Assembly (NCBI GenBank): GCA_964019335.1
Contig: OZ025702.1
Coordinates: 223,501 to 287,500 of the forward strand
Reading direction: 5' to 3'
Length of the DNA stretch: 64,000 nt
From: Diplonema japonicum
Taxonomy: Eukaryota; Euglenozoa; Diplonemea; Diplonemida; Diplonemidae
The position numbers and the translations under genes are program-made. The notes beneath the pieces are model-generated. The model searched no databases, was not told the DNA's origin, and saw only the letters and a list, made by a program, of their open reading frames with translations. Below, piece by piece: positions 30,301-41,040 of this stretch (position 1 is the first letter of the stretch; each line of letters opens with the position of its first letter).

Positions 30301-31513
30301 ATAAAAGGTAAACGGGGAGAACATAGCACAACCAAACACTCCAAAAAGGGAATTACTGAAAACGTTGAGTTTACCCCCCCCCTTTTTTTTCTTATGACGA
30401 AGAAACCTTATTTTTCAAAAAGAGAAGAAAAAGAACGGGAAAAAAAAGGGGGGGGGGGGGATGGGCCCCATAAAAGTTTCAAAATTCACTTTAAACCCAA
30501 AAATCACTTTTTTTTTTTCTCCTGCAGATAAAGAGCGAAAAACCCACTGGGCAGAATGCAATGTCTAGGTTTGTTTTTATTTTCAGGTTTTCTTTTTCTT
30601 CTGAAAACCTCAAAAACACTTTTTTTTTTTTGGAATATTATTCAATAAGTGAATTTCGACTTTTTTTTTCTAAGCGGCCTTGAATAGAAAGATCTTTTTA
30701 CCCCCCCCCCAAAGAAAATAAAAAGCAAACAAACAAAAAAAAGAACTACTAATGTTAGCACTCGTGTTACGTGTTACAAATAATTTTCTTTACTTTAAAG
30801 TTTAATTAAGGATAGCAGATTTGTACCCGTTATGTGAGAATCAGGAGTTTTTTCTTTTTTTTTTTTTTCTTTTTTTTTTTGTTACAAATATTTATCTTTC
30901 AAAAAAATGATTTTATAACTATATGCAACTTGTGCCGAGCAAAAAAACTTAAAACCTTTTTTTGCTCGTGCGAACAACAAAGACATATAGTCATAAAGAA
31001 TTATTTTCCCTCTTCGAAGCAGAAGTATCGCATTTCCTGGGGGCAGAAGTAAGAAGGGGGAAAAGAGAAAAAAAGAGTGAGAAAGACACCAATCTCTGAA
31101 ATAGAGGATATCCTACTATTTGTTTAGCAGCGCAGATTTGTCGGGATCAGCCCACTCCGTGATCGCAGCTGGGGGCAAAAAAAAAAAAAAAAAAAAGTCA
31201 AATGAACAAAAAGGGGGAATGGGGGGGTGGCGGATTTTTTTAATCTTTCTTTCTTCAACGGTATTTATACTTCTGCTGTGGATGTGCCTTAAATTGCCAC
31301 CTGCTGCTGGAGAGGTAGAATTAAATATAAAAGAAGAAGGGGAAAAAAAAACTAACGGGGAGGGGGGGAGAGGGAGCTACGCACCCTTGCCACTCAAACT
31401 ACAATCGCGGTGTTTCAAAATCAAAAAAAAAAGAAAGAAAAGAGAACAAAAAAATTATTTCACTTTTCCCCCTCCCTGCTTTCCTTTTTTTCTATTTTCT
31501 TTCCCACAAATTT

Positions 31514-31556
<43 letters not shown>

Positions 31557-31612
31557 GTAAAACAAAAACAAAAAATGAAGAAGGTGTGGGGAAAGGGGGG
31601 GGGGGGGGGGAA
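30301..31612. other. AT-rich spacer
   Basis: Many A, T and G runs, including T 31518-31553 and G 31597-31610 immediately before the next ATG. A frame at 31123-31560 with a hydrophobic segment has no ATG and is not called. Confidence 0.5.
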
Positions 31613-32369
31613 ATGGCACTTGTGGAAGAAGAAATGTCCTCTCTAGGGGACCTAGCAGAAGCAAAAATGCCGCCCGACTTGAAATGGGGAAAATGTTCTG
31701 ATGTATGTGGTCCCCCAAAAAAAAAAAAAAAAAAAAAAAAAGTGGCTGAAAATCCCTGACCAAAAGCCGTATTTTATAGGTATCGTGCAAAAGGTGAACA
31801 GGGTAAAGAAGAAGCAGAAGAGGGTCTTGGTGGTCACAAGATCCACAGTGGCAAGCTGTAGAATCAGCGGGAAGGTCACACGGGCCTTCCCTCTGGCAGA
31901 TGTACAAGAAGTGTGGGCAGAAAACTCTGGAGAAGAGAAATGTGTTGTCTTCAAGGTACCGAGCCAGTACGACCTGCAAGTCATAACAAAGGGCAACAGC
32001 GAAACGCTGATGGTGGTAATAAGCGCGGCACTGATGGAGGCCACCGGGAGGCTCGCCAACGTGCGAAATGTAATGTCACCATATACCATAAACGATGCCG
32101 AGTACACCGTGCGCAATGCCAAGCCTCCTAAATGGCACAAAGGCCAGCACCTTGTGCACATCACGCACATCACTGACGAAGAAGAGCAGCACCAGCTCAA
32201 AGGGAAATGTGAGGTGGAGCTCATAGAAGTCGAGTGTGGTAGCGATGAAACAGATGGTTCTGTGAACCCGAGCAATATGCTCTCATTCGATCGGGCATCC
32301 TTCTGCACCCCTTCTGTCCAGCCGGGGTCTCAAATGGCAATCCCTTCGATTACTCATGATGTTCTATAG
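31613..32369 (+). CDS. PH/myosin-TH1-like domain protein (2 exons)
   Basis: Exon 1 is 31613-31702 (30 codons) and exon 2 is 31743-32369, giving 238 aa. The 40-nt intron is GTATGTGGTCCCCC followed by an A run and AG. The core (about residues 38-140) shows VQKVNRVKKKQKRVLVVTRS, RAFPLADVQEVWAE, CVVFKVPSQYDLQVI and a final helix (LMVVISAALMEAT). This order of basic strand, LVLT-type strand, R-x-I/F-PL, hydrophobic strand and YD is that of PH-like lipid-binding modules such as the myosin-I TH1 domain. It may bind acidic phospholipids at membranes. The C-terminal 90 residues are less ordered. The exact family is not settled. Confidence 0.65.
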
Positions 32370-32502
32370 CGGAAGAAAAAAAAGAAAAAAAAAGAGAAGA
32401 ACAAAAAAAGAGAAAAAAGGGGGGGGGAGGGGATTGGGGGAGGAAGCGATACGAGTCTGTTGTGCAGATGTTTGTTAATGAACTTTTTTCCTTTTTTTAT
32501 AT
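32370..32502. other. Short purine-rich spacer
   Basis: A and G runs between the PH-like gene and the family B repeat. Nothing else is seen. Confidence 0.5.
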
Positions 32503-33105
32503 AACTCGGGTGGGAGTGAAAATAAGACTTTACTTTATGTCACTCCCAGCTTTATTTTCACCCCCAGTTTACCTTGAAATTAGGCCCAGGAGTGAAATAA
32601 TGCTCGAGCGTGAAATAATGTAACATTATTTCACTCCTGGACCTAATTTCACCTATTCCACCTAGGTTCGGGGCAAGTTACAGCAAGATAAACGCAGAGC
32701 TTTCCCAGGGTTGCACTTCTTTTGAAGAAGACCATGAGGTGAAAAAAGCTTCGGTGTTTAGTCAACAAAGGAACAAATGAAAGAGTATCTGGCAATGAAA
32801 TTCAGCGACCCCTACAACATGTGTCAGGCATATGCAGCTTACTTGTTTGCAAGCGGGATGAGGACAAAAGAGTCGCACAAACTGAAATTTAGCGACGGTG
32901 TATCTCCCACACACTGTAACCCAAATTCCACTTTTCACTTGTAACCCTGTAACCTCCCACCGTAAACAACGTATTAGTGAAAATAAGAGTATTATTCCAC
33001 TTGTGGTGGCGGGTTTAACGAGTAAAAAGCTACGAGTTAAACCCCCTGCCACCACGCGTGAAATAATGCTATCTTATTTTCACTTAATAAATAGCTATTT
33101 TTTTT
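32503..33105 (+). repeat. Hairpin-type repeat, family B copy 1
   Basis: About 600 bp with a hairpin at each end. The left end has GGGTGGGAGTGAAAATAAG, CACTCCCAGC and the palindromic word pair GTGAAATAATG / CATTATTTCAC around CTCGAG (about 32595-32645). The right end has GTGAAAATAAG ... GGTGGCGGGTTTAAC and its complement GTTAAACCCCCTGCCACC ... CTTATTTTCAC (about 32968-33090), closing with AATAAATAGCTATT. The whole unit recurs inverted at 39310-39975. There is no coding capacity. It shares the ATAGCTATTTATT end with family A. Confidence 0.75.
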
Positions 33106-33262
33106 TCTTTCTTTCTGCGGAAATCAGTGGGAGGGAGGGCCGTGTTGTTGGGACAAACCTTTATCAGCCAGCTTTTTTTTTTTTTTTTTTCGGTTGAATG
33201 TAACTGGTTTTTTCTTTTTGCATTGGTCATACCCTCATGCTGGTGACTGGTGGAAGTTTTTT

Positions 33263-33293
<31 letters not shown>

Positions 33294-33607
33294 CCCTTCA
33301 CTTCCTAGTTATTAGAGTTTGCAAAGGATCTGAAAGATTGGGTTAGCATGTATAATAATCTTAGGATTTGTGTCGCGCGCAAAAATTGAAAGAAAGACCG
33401 AAAAAAAAAAAAAAAAAAAAAAAAGAAACTGAATATTTTTTTCTTATTCTCCGCGGCTCTGATCATCGTCTTCTTTTTGCATCTATCTCAGGAATGGGGG
33501 GGGGGGGCTTTTTTAAAATTATCTAAGAGAAGTTTCGTTCAGGATTTTTCTTTTAAAAGCCGTTATTTCTTCTTTTCTTTTTCTTTTTCTGAAGCATGTT
33601 GCTTTAT

Positions 33608-33649
<42 letters not shown>

Positions 33650-34471
33650 CGAAGGGCGGTCCTCAAGTGGGATTTGCCCTCAAAACAAAACATCGCCTTT
33701 TTTTCGTTTCTCTTTCCCCCCCTTTTTTTTTCTATCCATATCCCACCGTTTTGTCCCGGGAAAAAAAAAAAAAAAAAAATGTCTGAGAATTTTTTTTTTT
33801 TTTTTTGTTTCTTCCAATTCATTCATATGAATTTTTTTTGGGCTGGGAACCAACAAAATAGGGGGGAAATAAACCAAAAAAAAAAATCAGTATTTTCCAT
33901 AAGGGAGAAAAAAAAAAGTAAATCCCCTCCATGGCCGGGGGGGGGGGGGGGGGGGGGGGCAACAATTCGTCTCAATATTACCCTACTGTGGATATACAAT
34001 GACGAGAACGCCCTCAATTTGCCGAGGCGCAGCTTGTACGCCACAACTCATTATCATTCCTTTTTTGAATTCTCTTTTCCCTTTTGTTTTCATCTTTTCG
34101 TTCTCTCCCTTCTTCCTCATCGTTACTTAAGCTTGAATTCGGACTTTAAACTTCATCGCTTCAACACTAGTAGTGACACTTCGAAAAGGGAGAGACAACG
34201 GGGAAAATTGTTTTGAAGGAAAAAAAAAAAAAAAATTGGTTGTTGCCCATAAAGAACGAATAGAATCAGAAGGGGAAAAAAAAAAAAAAAGTGACTTTGC
34301 CCACACCTCTCTCTCCACGACTCTTTTGGTTGGATGCCAAACAAAATACATACACCCCCCCCCTCCTCATATGCTCCCTTTGTCACACTCACAATCGCCG
34401 GATTATTTCAATTTTTTTTTACCCCCCTCCTTGAATAGTCAACTAACGGCTTCTTCAGAATAGTGCCCGCA
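33106..34471. other. Homopolymer-rich spacer
   Basis: T runs (33175-33190, 33270-33293, 33608-33648), A runs and a G run at about 33938-33959. No gene is seen. The TTCTTCAG ending at 34458 is a good acceptor 13 nt before the next ATG. Confidence 0.6.
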
Positions 34472-35998
34472 ATGCCGCCGCAGTCACCTAGCACTGGCAT
34501 CAGGCCTATCAGCGAGGTTATCTCGTGCGTCAACTGTGACAAACTGGCAGTTGGGAAGACGGGAAGGCACCTGGTGAAAAAGGAGCTAGTCAAAAACAAA
34601 GTCTTGAAAAGCATCGAACTAATAAAATCCGAGCATGGGTCAATGAAGATTGTGGACGGACGCACAGACAAGCGAGACACTAAGATGGAGCGGGAAATCG
34701 ACGGGGCCGTGGACCTCCTGCAAGGCCTGGGTTACGAGAAACCGAACGTGTACCACACCATAGCAGGGAAGCTGAGCACACAGCTAACCTCTTCCCTCAC
34801 AGGGCTGGACCCTTCTATTGCCATTTCACTGTTGACTTGGATGCTGCCATACGCGAAAGAGCCCACTGTCAGGACGCTGTTTCACACGGTGATCTGCTCC
34901 GTGCTCAGCGTGAACAACTTCCACGTCTCGTCGCTCCCTTCAGACATCACCGACGAAGTTCTGACGGCCCCCCTCCACGCCCTCCCCGTCCTCGCAAGGC
35001 GCAAGCTGTGGACGTCATCAGAAACACGGCTTCTCGAAGACCTCAAAACCACACATGAAAAATTCTCCGAAGGGAGCTGGTTCCCTTACGATGCTCAGAT
35101 GGAGGCCATTTCCAACTACGCGTCTCGGCTGGGCGGGTTCGACGACGATGCGCATGTGATAGACGTGAGAAGCGGGCTCCTTGACCTGTTCGCGCCTTAC
35201 AATGAAGTGGTCCGAGGACAGAAGACCCTCACCGTGCAGGGCACGTACCATAAGTACGCGGAACAAACATGGGACCCTGCATTCTTTTTCGCGCTCTGCT
35301 ACGACCAGCACCCTGTCTTGCAGTTGGTGCTCGAAGTCTGCGAGTCGGTGTATCTCATCGACACGCCCGGGTTCGCCGAGATCCCTGCCAGGCTGCGCAC
35401 GCACACGACAGGGCTGGACATCAACAAAGCAGGTCCTAGCGGGAACGAGCTGTGCCAGGCGCTGCGTGTGCCGTACATTATCTCAGGCTTGCACTTTGCA
35501 GCTATCCACATTGTGCACAACGACAGCATGAACTCGCGACTGGCCTTCAGCATGCTGCACAAGCTGCTGTGCAAGGCATATCGTGTCACGTGCACAGAGC
35601 AGCAGCACCTGCAGGTCATCAAGCAGGGTCCTCACGGTCTGCAGGGCTCAGAAGATGATGTCGTCCTCGTCAACAGTGCTTGGCACCAGGCACTGTCGCT
35701 GCTGTCGTTGCTCCCGTCGTCTCTTAAGACGCTTGAAGCATACCTGACGCAGCTGGCGCTTGTCTACTGCATTGGCACCGAGTACTGCGTGGACCTCTTC
35801 GTTACGGCCGTTGGGCACCTTGTGAAGCGTGCCCGCCAGAACGCCGTCGATGTTGCCGAAATGCTCGCGCAGCACATCCTTCCTACTGGAGAAAACTATC
35901 AGCACTTGGCCGACTTCCTCTACGACTGCTGCGCGGAGATGGTGAGCACGGAGGACCTTACGCCCCACCTCAAAAGAATCGGCACTGAACGAAAATAA
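34472..35998 (+). CDS. Unknown all-helical protein
   Basis: 508 aa from ATG 34472, 13 nt after a TTCTTCAG acceptor-like site; the GTG at 34463 is not used as start. Nearly the whole chain reads as amphipathic helices of 15-20 residues separated by short turns (SIAISLLTWMLPYAKEP, TVRTLFHTVICSVLSVNNF, HALPVLARRKLWTSSETRLL, FFALCYDQHPVLQLVLEVC, LKTLEAYLTQLALVYCIG, AVDVAEMLAQHILP), a helical-repeat pattern. The N-terminus has a SCVNCDKL Cys pair. A faint resemblance to NELF-B/COBRA1 was considered but is too weak to name. The protein has no signal peptide or membrane span. The next gene begins 60 bp downstream. Confidence 0.7.
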   Translation: MPPQSPSTGIRPISEVISCVNCDKLAVGKTGRHLVKKELVKNKVLKSIELIKSEHGSMKIVDGRTDKRDTKMEREIDGAVDLLQGLGYEKPNVYHTIAGKLSTQLTSSLTGLDPSIAISLLTWMLPYAKEPTVRTLFHTVICSVLSVNNFHVSSLPSDITDEVLTAPLHALPVLARRKLWTSSETRLLEDLKTTHEKFSEGSWFPYDAQMEAISNYASRLGGFDDDAHVIDVRSGLLDLFAPYNEVVRGQKTLTVQGTYHKYAEQTWDPAFFFALCYDQHPVLQLVLEVCESVYLIDTPGFAEIPARLRTHTTGLDINKAGPSGNELCQALRVPYIISGLHFAAIHIVHNDSMNSRLAFSMLHKLLCKAYRVTCTEQQHLQVIKQGPHGLQGSEDDVVLVNSAWHQALSLLSLLPSSLKTLEAYLTQLALVYCIGTEYCVDLFVTAVGHLVKRARQNAVDVAEMLAQHILPTGENYQHLADFLYDCCAEMVSTEDLTPHLKRIGTERK

Positions 35999-36058
35999 CT
36001 AGCAACACACCGGTTCTCTCTTTTTATTCTGGTTCGTGCCCTTGCAAGACACAACAGG

Positions 36059-37159
36059 ATGGCTACCCAGACCACATCAAAATGCTTCGTCTGCGGTGAG
36101 GGAGTGGGGACGTTCCGGTGCCCAAAATGCAGGATACGGTACTGCAAGCTGGAGTGTTATAAGAACCACGGCACGGCCTGCACGGAGAAATTCCACGAGG
36201 AGAGCTTCGAACAGAGCGGAGTAGGGAACGAAAGGGCGAACGAGGACGTGAAGCGGGAGATGGAAATGATACTGATGAGGGAAAAAGAAGCATGGGATGA
36301 AGAAAACCCAGAAGAAGACGAGAGGAGAGGGGTGCTGGAAGCAGTGGAGCGGGAACTAGAGGGACGGGTACTGGACGAAGATGAGGTGATGAAAATGGTG
36401 GACACACTTCCTGTGGACATGAGGGAGGAGTTCCTGAGACAAGTAAAGGAAGCCCCAGAGAAGGTGGTTGCGAGTGGAAACGGTACCGAAAACCCCCCCT
36501 GGTGGGCAGAAGGGAGCGACGAGCTGCCTCCACAGCAGCCTGTTGACATAAATGTGAACATCATCAAACCCGCACACCCACCGTCGCTTTGCCTTGCCAA
36601 CCATATTGTGGAAATTATTTGTGGGTACACAGCAGTCTGCCAGGTGTACGAGTACAGGACCACCTGGTCAGGCGACGCGATGGGTGCTGTCGAACTTCTC
36701 TTTGAGCTTACCTCCTCACTCACTCCTGTTAAAGAATACCTTTACACTACTCCTGTTGATGCTCTTGAGGCTGTCAGCAACAAGGCGGTTCTCCTCCCTT
36801 CCTACAAGTCCAATGACAGGATGCTTCTCTCCGCCGTGTTCCTGAAGGACGCTCTCCCGTTGCTGTCTGTTGAGAACTGCACGCGAGCTTTGAACCACCT
36901 GAAGGAAACGTTACTGGAAGCCAAGGGGTCCCTTCCTGTGGGGAAGCGGAGCAGAGGCGTACAAGGCAAAAGCCTTCTGAGCGCCGCTGCTAAGAAACTG
37001 GACTTTTTCATGGCGTTTGTGGTCGTGGTGATGGGTGCTCCGGCGTTCGCTGAGATCACCAAACAGCTGGAAGACAGCATGACAGGTCACCGGGAGGCTT
37101 TGGCTGCCGATGACAAGCCTGAAGACGGAGGCAAATGGAAACATATTATCAAATCGTGA
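36059..37159 (+). CDS. ZNHIT2-like zf-HIT protein
   Basis: 366 aa. The N-terminus holds a complete zf-HIT signature, Cys at 9, 12, 21, 24, 29, 33 and 41 with His 37 (CFVC ... CPKCRIRYC ... CYKNH ... C), followed by the KFHEESF helix typical of ZNHIT2 rather than of ZNHIT1/3/6. A charged helix (about 60-130) is followed by a Trp-containing motif (ENPPWWAEG) also seen in ZNHIT2 relatives, and a helical C-terminal domain. ZNHIT2 works with the R2TP/RUVBL1-RUVBL2 complex in assembly of U5 snRNP and related particles, which suits a genome with heavy splicing. A plain MYND finger is less likely because the spacing matches zf-HIT. It is tightly packed: 60 bp from the upstream stop and 187 bp to the next start. 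Confidence 0.75.
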   Translation: MATQTTSKCFVCGEGVGTFRCPKCRIRYCKLECYKNHGTACTEKFHEESFEQSGVGNERANEDVKREMEMILMREKEAWDEENPEEDERRGVLEAVERELEGRVLDEDEVMKMVDTLPVDMREEFLRQVKEAPEKVVASGNGTENPPWWAEGSDELPPQQPVDINVNIIKPAHPPSLCLANHIVEIICGYTAVCQVYEYRTTWSGDAMGAVELLFELTSSLTPVKEYLYTTPVDALEAVSNKAVLLPSYKSNDRMLLSAVFLKDALPLLSVENCTRALNHLKETLLEAKGSLPVGKRSRGVQGKSLLSAAAKKLDFFMAFVVVVMGAPAFAEITKQLEDSMTGHREALAADDKPEDGGKWKHIIKS

Positions 37160-37338
37160 ATGAGGAGAAGGTGCAAGAAAACAATATTCTCAGGTTTCTC
37201 TTATCATTCTGCCTCCCCCCCCCCCCAAAAAAAAAACCTCCATCCACAGGGTGGGGCAAAAAAAAATATCAACACATAAAGAAGAAAACGACAAAACGCT
37301 TGTATTTGATTAAAAAAAAAAAGAGGGAAAAAAAGAAT

Positions 37339-37350
37339 ATGAAAAGATGA
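37339..37350 (+). promoter_or_regulatory. Minimal upstream ORF (3 codons) overlapping the start
   Basis: ATG-AAA-AGA-TGA: the stop codon overlaps the main ATG at 37347 (sequence GATGA). Such ATGA overlaps can allow termination-reinitiation. It lies in an A-rich leader. Confidence 0.4.
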
Positions 37351-38492
37351 ATTTAGCAGTAAAGTGTGCAGCGGTGCTTGCCAATGCACTGGGCATGTAT
37401 TGTGCGTGGTATGTGATGAACAACGGCACCGGGGGTTTAGGGGTGTGGTGGGCGCTGGGCGTATGGGGCGTGGTGTGGGCGGCCATAGGAGGAATAGCAG
37501 AAAAGTTGAGACCAGTTGACACGGTCCCCGAGGGGACGGGTTCAGTGGCATCTTCCGACTTACGGGAGATGATGATAGGTGATTGGGGAGAAAGCGAAGA
37601 AGGCGGCGAAGGCAGGGTCAGGTTCAACCTTGAACCGATTGAACAAGAGGAACGGCCTGTCATAGAAGAACCACGTCCCATCCTCAAATCAAAGTCGAAG
37701 CTGGTCAGCTACCCGACATGCCAGCTCTCTGACACAAGCAGCATCGCCCCCTCCCTTGCCCCAGCACCATCTGTTGTGGCGCAGGGGGTTTCCTTTGCAG
37801 TTATTTTGACAGCGTCATTGCTGTCATGTAGGTACATACCCATCCACTTATTTGTCCTTCTCATGGAAGGGTCGCGTGCCGGTTCGTTTTTGATCACCCG
37901 TAGGCCGTTTACTGCTTATATGGTCATATCCTCCTTCATGAGTGTAACCTCTGTTGTGATGGTATTGGTATTTTTAAAGCCTGCTCCGCTCGGTTCCATC
38001 CCGGCGATTGTTTTGGGAATTACGGGGAGAGTGAAGGAGTCATGGGACGCGCCTAGTGTAACGTGGTTGGGCATGGCAGTGGGGTCCATTCCTGTTGGGG
38101 TTGCAGGGCTGGTCGGTGCGGCTGTGTTGGGAAGCGATATGTCGTTCCCGGGAACGCTGTTCGATTTCGGGTTGTTGTTGCTTTCCGCGTGTTTCTCGTG
38201 CCCTTTGTACCATGTTACCGCATACTATGATCCAGGAAGCTTCTGGAGTGAAATATCGCCGTTGCTCGCCTTCTTCCCTTCGATCCCTCTTGGCCTCTTA
38301 ACTTTCTGTGATGACACCAACTTGCACCTTGCCCTCTTCCTTTCTTCATTTGCTTTTATCGCCACCGTCTTTGTGGGAATCACTACAACCTTAATACAAA
38401 CGAAAACCTGTGTGCCCCGCGTGGCACAACAGGCCGAAGTAAGTTCCGAGGAGATGCCCCAACCTCTGCTTCCGGGTGGGTCTGAGGTTTGA
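37347..38492 (+). CDS. Unknown multipass membrane protein
   Basis: 381 aa, single exon. Two N-terminal hydrophobic segments (AVKCAAVLANALGMYCAWYV and GVWWALGVWGVVWAAIGGIA) are followed by a polar acidic loop of about 100 residues (EESEEGGEGRV-type composition). Then come about six more spans (VSFAVILTASLLSC, YIPIHLFVLLM, AYMVISSFMSVTSVVMVLVF, TWLGMAVGSIPVGVAGLVGA, FGLLLLSACF, LALFLSSFAFIATVFVGITT) and a short Glu/Pro tail (EEMPQPLLPGG). The terminal PLLPG could be a dileucine-type sorting signal. No transporter family is recognised. Confidence 0.7.
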   Translation: MNLAVKCAAVLANALGMYCAWYVMNNGTGGLGVWWALGVWGVVWAAIGGIAEKLRPVDTVPEGTGSVASSDLREMMIGDWGESEEGGEGRVRFNLEPIEQEERPVIEEPRPILKSKSKLVSYPTCQLSDTSSIAPSLAPAPSVVAQGVSFAVILTASLLSCRYIPIHLFVLLMEGSRAGSFLITRRPFTAYMVISSFMSVTSVVMVLVFLKPAPLGSIPAIVLGITGRVKESWDAPSVTWLGMAVGSIPVGVAGLVGAAVLGSDMSFPGTLFDFGLLLLSACFSCPLYHVTAYYDPGSFWSEISPLLAFFPSIPLGLLTFCDDTNLHLALFLSSFAFIATVFVGITTTLIQTKTCVPRVAQQAEVSSEEMPQPLLPGGSEV

Positions 38493-38961
38493 TAGGTGAG
38501 AGAAAAGGAAACACAACAAAAAAAAAAAAAGAAAAAAAAGAGAGTGGGATTAGATGTGTGGGTCTTCTTCTCTCTCCCACCCCAACAATAGAAATTCTGC
38601 TCTCTAGAGTAAAAAGGGTGGGTTTTTTTTTTTTTTAAATTCACTTCGAGTGCCTTCTTAGGCATGTTCCATGTCTCTTTGCGGCACCTCGTGGGGGGGG
38701 GGGGGGGGGGGGGGGATAGTCTAAAATGTGTCTCTAATGAAACGGTCAGGGGAAAGGGGTTTCGTGCATTGCGGCAACGCAGTAAACTGCAAACACTTAG
38801 AGAGATAAGAGGCGTTGTTTGAAGGTCCTTGAGGGGCCCAGACTACTAGTAACTTACCTATTTGGGGTTTTTTTTTTTTTTTTTTTCTAATCTCTCCTGC
38901 TTTCAGTTTCGTTTCTCTTCTTTGCTTTCGCCTTGTGTTTAAAAGCCGTCAAGCACCCCCC

Positions 38962-38992
<31 letters not shown>

Positions 38993-39131
38993 ACACACAC
39001 ACACCTTCTATTAGAACCTCAGAAAGAATTCTATTCGCCAAAATAATGGCGGGAGATGGCTCCGTTCTGTTTCACTTGTCATATAGATTTTTGTAGCCTC
39101 CAGGCTTCACGGTATTTACAGATGTGAGGTG

Positions 39132-39166
<35 letters not shown>

Positions 39167-39309
39167 CAGATGCAAAAAGTACCCGCTGGACGGGTCTTCT
39201 TTTTCTTTGTCTCTTCTTTTTTTTCTTCTTTTTAGTTGATTCTATACAGGTTTGCACAAAGCGAACAAAAAAAAAAAAAAAAAAGGAAACAAAAAAAAAA
39301 AAAAAATAA
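38493..39309. other. Low-complexity spacer
   Basis: Contains a G run at about 38694-38715, a C run plus (AC)n at about 38957-39003 (mirror of the composite at 233-283), and a T run at about 39132-39166. No gene is seen. Confidence 0.6.
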
Positions 39310-39974
39310 ATAATAATAATAACTATTTATTAAATGAAAATAAGATTGCATTATTTCACGCGTGGTGGCAGGGGGTTTAACGAGAGAGGATCTTACTTCA
39401 CGAGCGAAGCGAGTAGTAATAATTTCGAGTTAAACCCGCCACCACAAGTGAAATAATGCACTTATTTTCATTTTAATACGTTGTTTTATTTAATAAGAGC
39501 CGGGTTTGAAAGGGTGGGAGGTTACAGGTGCAGGGCACAGGTTACAAGAAGAAATCAAAACTGAGAGGCAGCAAAAAAGGTTGGGTATTACAAGCTACAA
39601 GGGGATTTCAGTTACCAGTTCTCGTCAGTCTTAACATTAATGTTGATGGCCGGAACCATCTGAGGTTGCATGTATGGTGGATGCAGGGGCCCACTGCAGA
39701 ATCTTGATTCTGGGATGGGTTGAGCAGACTGACTAGCACCCCCGAGACGTGTAATCCTCCCCATCGCCTTAGGCTTTCTTCCCATAGTTTTCTGTGTTTC
39801 TAGGGAGTTTGGCTTAAAATAGGTGCAGGAGTGACATAATGTAACATTATAACTCCTGTACATTATGTCACTCCTGGGCCTTATTTCTCTAAAAGCTGGG
39901 AGTGAATATAATGTTGAGCGTGATATAAAGTGAAATATTATTTTCACTCCCACCCTTGAAAACCCGGCTCGAAT

Positions 39975-39975
<1 letters not shown>
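39310..39975 (-). repeat. Hairpin-type repeat, family B copy 2 (inverted)
   Basis: Reverse-complement relative of 32503-33105. It starts AACTATTTATTAAATGAAAATAAG, carries the GGTGGCAGGGGGTTTAAC / GTTAAACCCGCCACC hairpin (39362-39443) with an extra loop segment containing CGAGCGAAGCGAG, then GGTTACAGGTGC, and ends with the GGAGTGACATAATG / CATTATGTCACTCC pair and CACTCCCACC (about 39828-39955). The outer arms remain complementary although the sequence has drifted, for example GTGAAATAATG becoming GTGACATAATG on both sides. Confidence 0.75.
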
Positions 39976-40018
<43 letters not shown>

Positions 40019-40957
40019 AGCCTGCATACTGTAAAACGAAATGAAGAAATACAAAAATACAAGTCCGAAATTTTCTTGTTTCACAGTACTTTCTTTTTTT
40101 TTCTTTTTTTCTTTTTTTTTTTTTCATGTTATTTTCTATTCTCGGACCTGGATGTCAAGAGAGCTTCCTTTGGAAATCGATCCAATATTGTTAATAGTTA
40201 AAGGTAAAGGTAGATTTCTGCGATTTTGCTTAGCTGCTTTTTTCGGATGGATGTCCGTGTTTAGTAACGTCTTCTCTAAAAGAAAAAGAAAAAGAAAGAG
40301 AGAGATCAAGAAGAAATCGTACATATAAAATTCAAACTGAGAAAAATAGCAGCATCCAACCCCAACTTTCTCCACAAAAAAGTGTATTTGACATACCGTA
40401 CTTTGTAGTAATTCATATAGAACGGGGAAGGTACCAAATCGAATTTTTTTTTTTTTTTTTCAAAGAAAAAAGTTCCCTAATTTACTCGTCTCGAACATTT
40501 TCCGTTCCAAGTATTAAGCACAAATGGTACCAACAATTTTAGGCAATAAGTAAGAGGAAAAAAAAGGGGAAAAAAAAAGGAACAGCAAACAACGACAAAT
40601 GACAAATGGAAAAAAAAAGAATAAACAATGGTCCTATCATGAAAGTGAACATATGTTTCCGCTCTTGCGATGTTTTTTTTGTTGCGTCAAAAAAAATGGG
40701 AGGGGAAGAGGGGGGGAACGCACAAGAATTGAGTTCCTCATTTTCTGGAAGAATTTCTGGGAGGCACTGTCAATTACACTAGTGGCCAGATTCTTCCCCC
40801 CTCCCCTCCCCCCCCCCCCTTTTTTTCTTTTTCTCCTTCAGTTTCTTTTCTTCTTTTTGTTCGTTTCTTTCTTCATTAATCGTTTTGCATTGTCAAAATA
40901 CCAAAGAAAGTTTCAGGAGTTTCGTCAACAAAGAAAAGTGGAAGGAAGGAGAAAAAG
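39976..40957. other. Low-complexity spacer
   Basis: A run 39981-40017, T runs and CT-rich tracts. No gene is seen. Confidence 0.6.
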
Positions 40958-41029
40958 CACTCCCACTGGGGTTTGAACCCAGGCTGCTGGATTCAAAGTC
41001 CAGAGTGCTAACCACTACACCATAGGAGC
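40958..41029 (-). tRNA. tRNA-Gln (anticodon TTG)
   Basis: On the minus strand: acceptor GCTCCTA pairs with TGGGAGT (two G-U), D-arm TGGTGTAGTGGTTAGCAC, anticodon stem CTGGA/TCCAG around CTTTGAA giving TTG, and T-arm CTGGG-TTCAAAC-CCCAG. CCA is not encoded. A T5 run follows within about 3 nt on the minus strand. It is the only convincing non-transposon gene on the minus strand in this window. Confidence 0.95.
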
Positions 41030-41040
41030 TCTCAGCATGA

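Noticed and set aside
31123-31560. Frame with a membrane segment (GGWRIFLIFLSSTVFILLLW)
   Set aside because: There is no ATG in frame before an upstream stop, it contains Lys runs from poly-A, and no family matches. It could only be an exon of an unseen transcript.
34472-35998. Possible NELF-B/COBRA1 similarity of the helical protein
   Set aside because: Only general helix composition and a few isolated residues match; no diagnostic block was found.
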